Source: Salipiger abyssi
GTDB taxonomy: Bacteria > Pseudomonadota > Alphaproteobacteria > Rhodobacterales > Rhodobacteraceae
Direction: 5' to 3'
NCBI RefSeq assembly: GCF_001975705.1
Contig: NZ_CP015091.1
Location: 1 to 64,000 of the forward strand
Length of the DNA: 64,000 bases
In this document: one piece after another, positions 63,948 through 64,000 of the stretch
Layout: every line of letters begins with the position of its first letter
Position numbering within the stretch: the first letter of the stretch is position 1
The notes under the pieces: generated by a model
The model's database searches: none
Seen by the model: only the letters and a program-made list of their open reading frames with translations
Told to the model about the DNA's origin: nothing
Translations under genes and position numbers: made by a program

Positions 63948-64000
63948 CGTACCAAATGCCCATTTTTACGCGGGGCAGGGGTGCGGTTCTGCTGATTTTT

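Overview
The window is high-GC DNA with short intergenic gaps, long operons joined by ATGA stop/start overlaps, and many ABC, TRAP and TTT solute-binding proteins. It carries a repABC replication and partition module (48.8-52.4 kb). Together these point to an alphaproteobacterium, most likely a Rhodobacteraceae (Roseobacter-group) member, and to a plasmid or chromid rather than the main chromosome. This assignment rests on gene content and style only. No rRNA or tRNA was seen.

Left part (1-13 kb, minus strand). A sugar-type ABC transporter operon reads SDR dehydrogenase, permease 1 (with an apparent one-base frameshift), binding protein, permease 2 fused to a beta-propeller, a free-standing propeller (SMP-30-like), and the ATPase, which runs off the window. 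It is followed by an aldehyde dehydrogenase, an orphan TRAP binding protein, a zinc alcohol dehydrogenase and a 3-hydroxyacyl-CoA dehydrogenase, with a divergent LysR regulator at 13.3 kb.

Middle part (14-39 kb). This is a dense catabolic region for what look like aromatic or hydroxy/keto acids. A plus-strand operon encodes a flavin monooxygenase, a DapA-like aldolase, a GlcG/HbpS protein and an EthD-like protein; a paralogue of the last lies nearby on the other strand. A TerC/DUF475 membrane protein and a nested palindromic repeat follow. Next comes a mandelate-pathway-like set (FMN alpha-hydroxy-acid dehydrogenase, benzoylformate-decarboxylase-like ThDP enzyme, two aldehyde dehydrogenases). 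Upstream on the same strand are a TctCBA transporter, a dihydroxyphthalate-decarboxylase-like protein and a flavoprotein. A second flavoprotein and a second ThDP/FMN enzyme pair complete the region. LysR regulators sit at divergent promoters.

39.3-48.4 kb is one plus-strand operon: a Dpp/Opp-type importer (binding protein, two permeases, two ATPases) interleaved with two DAO-type amine oxidases, a RidA-like deaminase and a highly altered FMN oxidase homologue whose catalytic residues are replaced. An OccR-like LysR regulator is divergent from it. The likely job is import and oxidative deamination of an amino-acid or opine-like compound.

48.4-53.2 kb is the replicon: two perfect DnaA boxes, repA, repB, a predicted antisense ctRNA, repC with an internal AT-rich stretch (probable oriV), and three copies of a CTGTACCGYGGTACAG palindrome (probable centromere). 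An AT-richer scar region and a VapBC toxin-antitoxin pair follow. 54-59 kb is a biotin-uptake operon (acyl-CoA ligase, thiolase, bioM, bioN, bioY, nitroreductase). The window ends with an AraC regulator divergent from an SDR, and a two-subunit Tat-exported molybdenum hydroxylase of the isoquinoline 1-oxidoreductase type with a clear terminator.
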